Part shown: positions 33,101 through 36,285 of the stretch, piece by piece
How the letters are laid out: the number at the start of each line of letters is the position of its first letter
Position numbering within the stretch: position 1 is the stretch's first letter
Source: Daldinia sp. FL1419
Lineage: Eukaryota > Ascomycota > Sordariomycetes > Xylariales > Hypoxylaceae
Reading direction: 5' to 3'
Assembly: GCA_025201765.1 (NCBI GenBank)
Contig: MU623572.1
Location: 1 to 36,285 of the forward strand
Length of the DNA: 36,285 bases
Position numbers and translations under genes: made by a program
Notes under the pieces: model-generated
What the model was told of the DNA's origin: nothing
Seen by the model: only the letters and a program-made list of their open reading frames with translations
Databases searched by the model: none

Positions 33101-35330
33101 TTGGATTATAATGGAATAAAATCTTTTTAATTAATTATAATATAAATAAAATGATTTTTGTAAGGTTTTTAGGAGTGGCTTTAATAATATAATATTAATT
33201 AAAGATATTAATATGTTATTGATTAGGTGCATCATTTATTTACCAATAACGTTTATGGGTTTGGAAAGATTTATATTTTATTATTATTAAGATTTAATAA
33301 TTATTATTTATAAATTTGATTGTCTAACATTATTTATTATTTTTATAATAAATCTAAATTAATTAAAAATTAAAAATAAATTTCTTTTGGGATAGATTGT
33401 AAGCAATTGGTCTAATATTGGTGTAAGAATCTTTAATTAAAAACGTATAATATTTTTAAAGGATATAAAATTACAATCATATTTTAGGGTATGTATAAGG
33501 TTAATATAAATTATTGAATATTAAAAATAAAATTTATTATATATATATTATTTAATTTTTTTAATAGACACCAATTACAACTTTTATTTATAATTAATAT
33601 ATATTAATAAAATAATTTATATAGAAGTGCCTAAATTAAATATTAATCCAGATGGTATCTTATAAAAGGTAATATTTTTAAATATAATATATGGACCTTA
33701 TGGGTAAAATAGGTTAAATTTTTTATATATAATTAAGAATATTTGTTTTAAAGGCTTTCTAAAGTTGTTCTATACCAAAATAATAATAAACCCCAATAAT
33801 TATTTAATTTATAGGTAAAGGTTTGCAATTAAAATTTTTAATAATAATTTAGAATTATAAATATTTAATAATAATTAAGTAATTTTATATAACTTTTATC
33901 TAAATTAAAAATATTAAATCCATATTAATATAGAAATATATATTTCAATTAAAGTTATTAAATATATTTATAAATATATTTATAAAAATAATAATAGAAT
34001 TATTGCAGATTTATAGATGGAGAAAATATAGATTAATTTTAATTAATAGGTTTAAAATTGTAATGAAATTAATGAATATTTATATAATTGATTTATTAGG
34101 TTTTTTAAAATTATAAATTAAATATTTAAATATTTTGTTTATAATATTGAATTTAATATTTAATCTTTAATTATTTATTTTTTTAATAAAGATGAATTAA
34201 TTTATAATGTGAATGAAAATGTAGAATTATTAGTATAAATGGTTGAATAAAGTTATTTAATATTGATTGTGTGATTTAATTATAATAAAAATAATTAAAA
34301 TAAGTGGTATATTTTATATTAAAACTTTTTTAATAGTTTTTGGTGGTTTTTTAAGGAAAAATAAATTAAATATATATATAAAATAAAAGAAAAAATTGGT
34401 TATATTTATTTTATTTATTTAAAAGTTAAAAAGAGATTTTATTTATAAATATTATTTATAATAGTTTTAAAAATTATTAATTAATTAGATTTATTTACTT
34501 ATAAGGGCATTTAATATGATATTTTCTAATAAATTTGTAAAGTATAAAATTTATTAAAAGATGAAGAATATTGGGAATATTTTTTTGAAGAAATGAATAT
34601 GTTTGTTTTTGGTAGATAGTTAAGGATTATGTTTGTTTATATTATTAATAATAATAATTATTAATTATTTTTGAATATATGAATTAAATATAAAGAATAA
34701 TTTTGTAATAATTTATTAAAGGTGGTAATAAATTATCCTAATTTATTAATTTTTATTGAAATAATTTATTTTAATTATGGACTTTATTTGATTAAATAGG
34801 TTATTATAAAGAATTGAAATTGGTTGGAGATTGGTTTCTTTAATTTTATTTATAATTAGGAAAAGGGAGAAAAAAATTAGTTTTTAAATAATAAGTTAAA
34901 TTATAATAAAGAATAGGAAGTAATTTTATAAAATTAAATATTATTTAAATTTAATGAATATTAATGCCTTATATTTAAAATAATTATAAAAATAATATAA
35001 AATAATTTTTACAATACATATTCTTACCTTTAAAATATTATTGGAATTGGAAAGATCTTTTTATATTTAACATTTTACTATTATTATTGTTTAGAAGGTA
35101 AAATAGTTTTATATGTAGCTTCATTGGGAATAGTAATTTTTTTATTATTTGGAGGGAGAATAGTTCATTTACAATTCAATATTCCAATTAAACTTAATAT
35201 TAATTTAATCTATTCCATTTAATAGGAATTAATGGTTACTAAGCTCTTCCAACAAACATTATTAATTATTTAGAACAAAATAACCATACAATATAAATAC
35301 ACTTTTAAAATTATTTACAAAATATTGTAC
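33100..35330 (+). pseudogene. Helitron Rep-helicase relic
   Basis: Plus-strand translation retains the order of a Helitron protein. FIIFIINLN, stop, LKI (33,334-33,375) matches the FITFTCNPNWPEI box. At about 33,535-33,549 the HUH endonuclease motif survives as tyrosines (LYIYYLIF, originally P-H-x-H). GPYG (about 33,690), CFKGFLKLF (33,743-33,769), YNFYL (about 33,890) and HINIEIYISIKVIKYIYKYI (33,921-33,980) follow. The Pif1-type helicase half has the Walker A ghost GIGKIFLYLTF (35,043-35,075) and VASLGIVIFLLFGGRIVH (about 35,115-35,170). Substitutions (Thr to Ile, Pro to Leu, His to Tyr, Trp to stop) are those of C-to-T or G-to-A change. Helitron ends (5' TC, 3' hairpin-CTRR) were not found, so boundaries are approximate and the helicase may continue beyond 35,330. 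Confidence 0.8.
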
Positions 35331-36285
35331 AATATATGGAAAGATAATTTGTTATTTAGTGGTATCTTTATTTTTTTTAAAAGGAATTTTATATAAATTT
35401 TACTTATAATTCAGAAAGGATTATATTTGTAAATTGTTAATATTTATTTATAAAATTTATTTATATAAATTTAATTTTAATAATTAATTTTCATTATAAA
35501 CATAAAGGTTACATAAATAAATACAAATAATATTAAATTTACCAAATAGTTCTGTAAAATCTTTTACAATTCTAGGCAGGACAGAATAATTCCATTATTT
35601 AATTTAATAAAAATATTTAAAAATAATTAGTAACTATATGATCACATATATTTTCAAATATTATTAAATATAATTAATTAAATTTTCACAACCTTTTCTA
35701 CTTGATACATTCTATTTACATATAATATCTTGATTAATACAATTAATAATAACCTATTTTAAAAGATTTTTGGAAGATTTAAGATATACTAATCCATTAA
35801 TAATTATATTATAATAAATAATGAAAATTTCTATTAACCATTAATAGAAATAATATAATCCCTATAATTAATGGAAATACTTTTAATCAAATTACAATTA
35901 AAAATTGGTATTTTAATTATATTATTACATAATTTAAATTTTAATAAAGATCTTTATAATAACATTTAATTAATGGTTATTTAATTTAGAAAATATAATA
36001 TTAAAATATAAATAATTAGGGGAAAGTTTAATAAAAAAATTTATATAATTCTTAAAATAAAATTAATCTAAAATAATAATAATTAACTATTTCCATAATT
36101 TCAACAATAATTCTTAATTTTGATTTATTTTATTATAATTATAAATAAATTGTAAAACCAATCTTTTAATATTATTAATATTAATTTATAATTTTTATTT
36201 TTTATTTATAATTAATTTTATATAATAATATTTAAAGTTAAAAATATTTAAAGGTTAAAAATATTAAAATTAACTAAATTAAATT
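35331..36285. other. RIP-degraded AT-rich DNA to window end
   Basis: C-retaining, G-poor on the plus strand, unlike the G-retaining sequence just upstream. It probably continues the Helitron helicase region, but no further motif could be read. Confidence 0.45.

Overview
The window looks like nuclear DNA of a filamentous ascomycete (Pezizomycotina, probably a Sordariomycete). The evidence is short GT-AG introns of 50-170 bp with CTAAC-type branch sites, an AA9-CBM1 cellulose-active enzyme, other fungal families (DUF2470 membrane protein, tetraspanin, APH-fold kinase), and AT-rich blocks in which every recognisable transposon has been degraded by C-to-T / G-to-A change. That is the signature of repeat-induced point mutation (RIP). 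Species cannot be read from the sequence.

Layout. (1) 1-13,769 is a RIP-degraded block apart from an unmutated patch at about 1,425-1,812. It is bounded by two collinear 181-bp LTR-like repeats (1,813-1,993 and 13,589-13,769). Between them are a minus-strand Ty3/gypsy relic (about 3,300-6,200), an LTR fragment (2,843-3,225) and a complete but dead plus-strand Ty1/copia element (7,436-13,424) with 173-bp LTRs. (2) 13,770-27,490 is a normal-composition island holding all the credible genes: a short Prp3-C/DUF1115-like protein, an AA9 lytic polysaccharide monooxygenase with CBM1, a DUF2470 membrane protein, a tetraspanin (minus strand), an APH/choline-kinase-fold protein and a small Cys/His-rich protein. 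Intergenic DNA is long and carries a candidate MITE, a strong hairpin, a C-tract likely to form G4/i-motif structures, and many TAGGTA/TACCTA words. (3) 27,491-36,285 is a second RIP block with rearranged LTR promoter fragments, an AT-rich tandem array (28,985-30,245) and a Helitron relic in which both the Rep and the helicase halves can still be recognised.

The island genes show no shared pathway or operon-like logic; they are independent transcription units between two transposon graveyards. The LPMO acts outside the cell on cellulose, the tetraspanin and DUF2470 proteins are membrane proteins, and the APH-like kinase is probably cytosolic. Points most worth checking are the LPMO first intron, which appears to lack a GT donor; the strand-polarised RIP pattern inside the copia element; the fossil Helitron; and the 171/140-bp higher-order tandem array. 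I saw no defence system, biosynthetic cluster, CRISPR array, rRNA or convincing tRNA.
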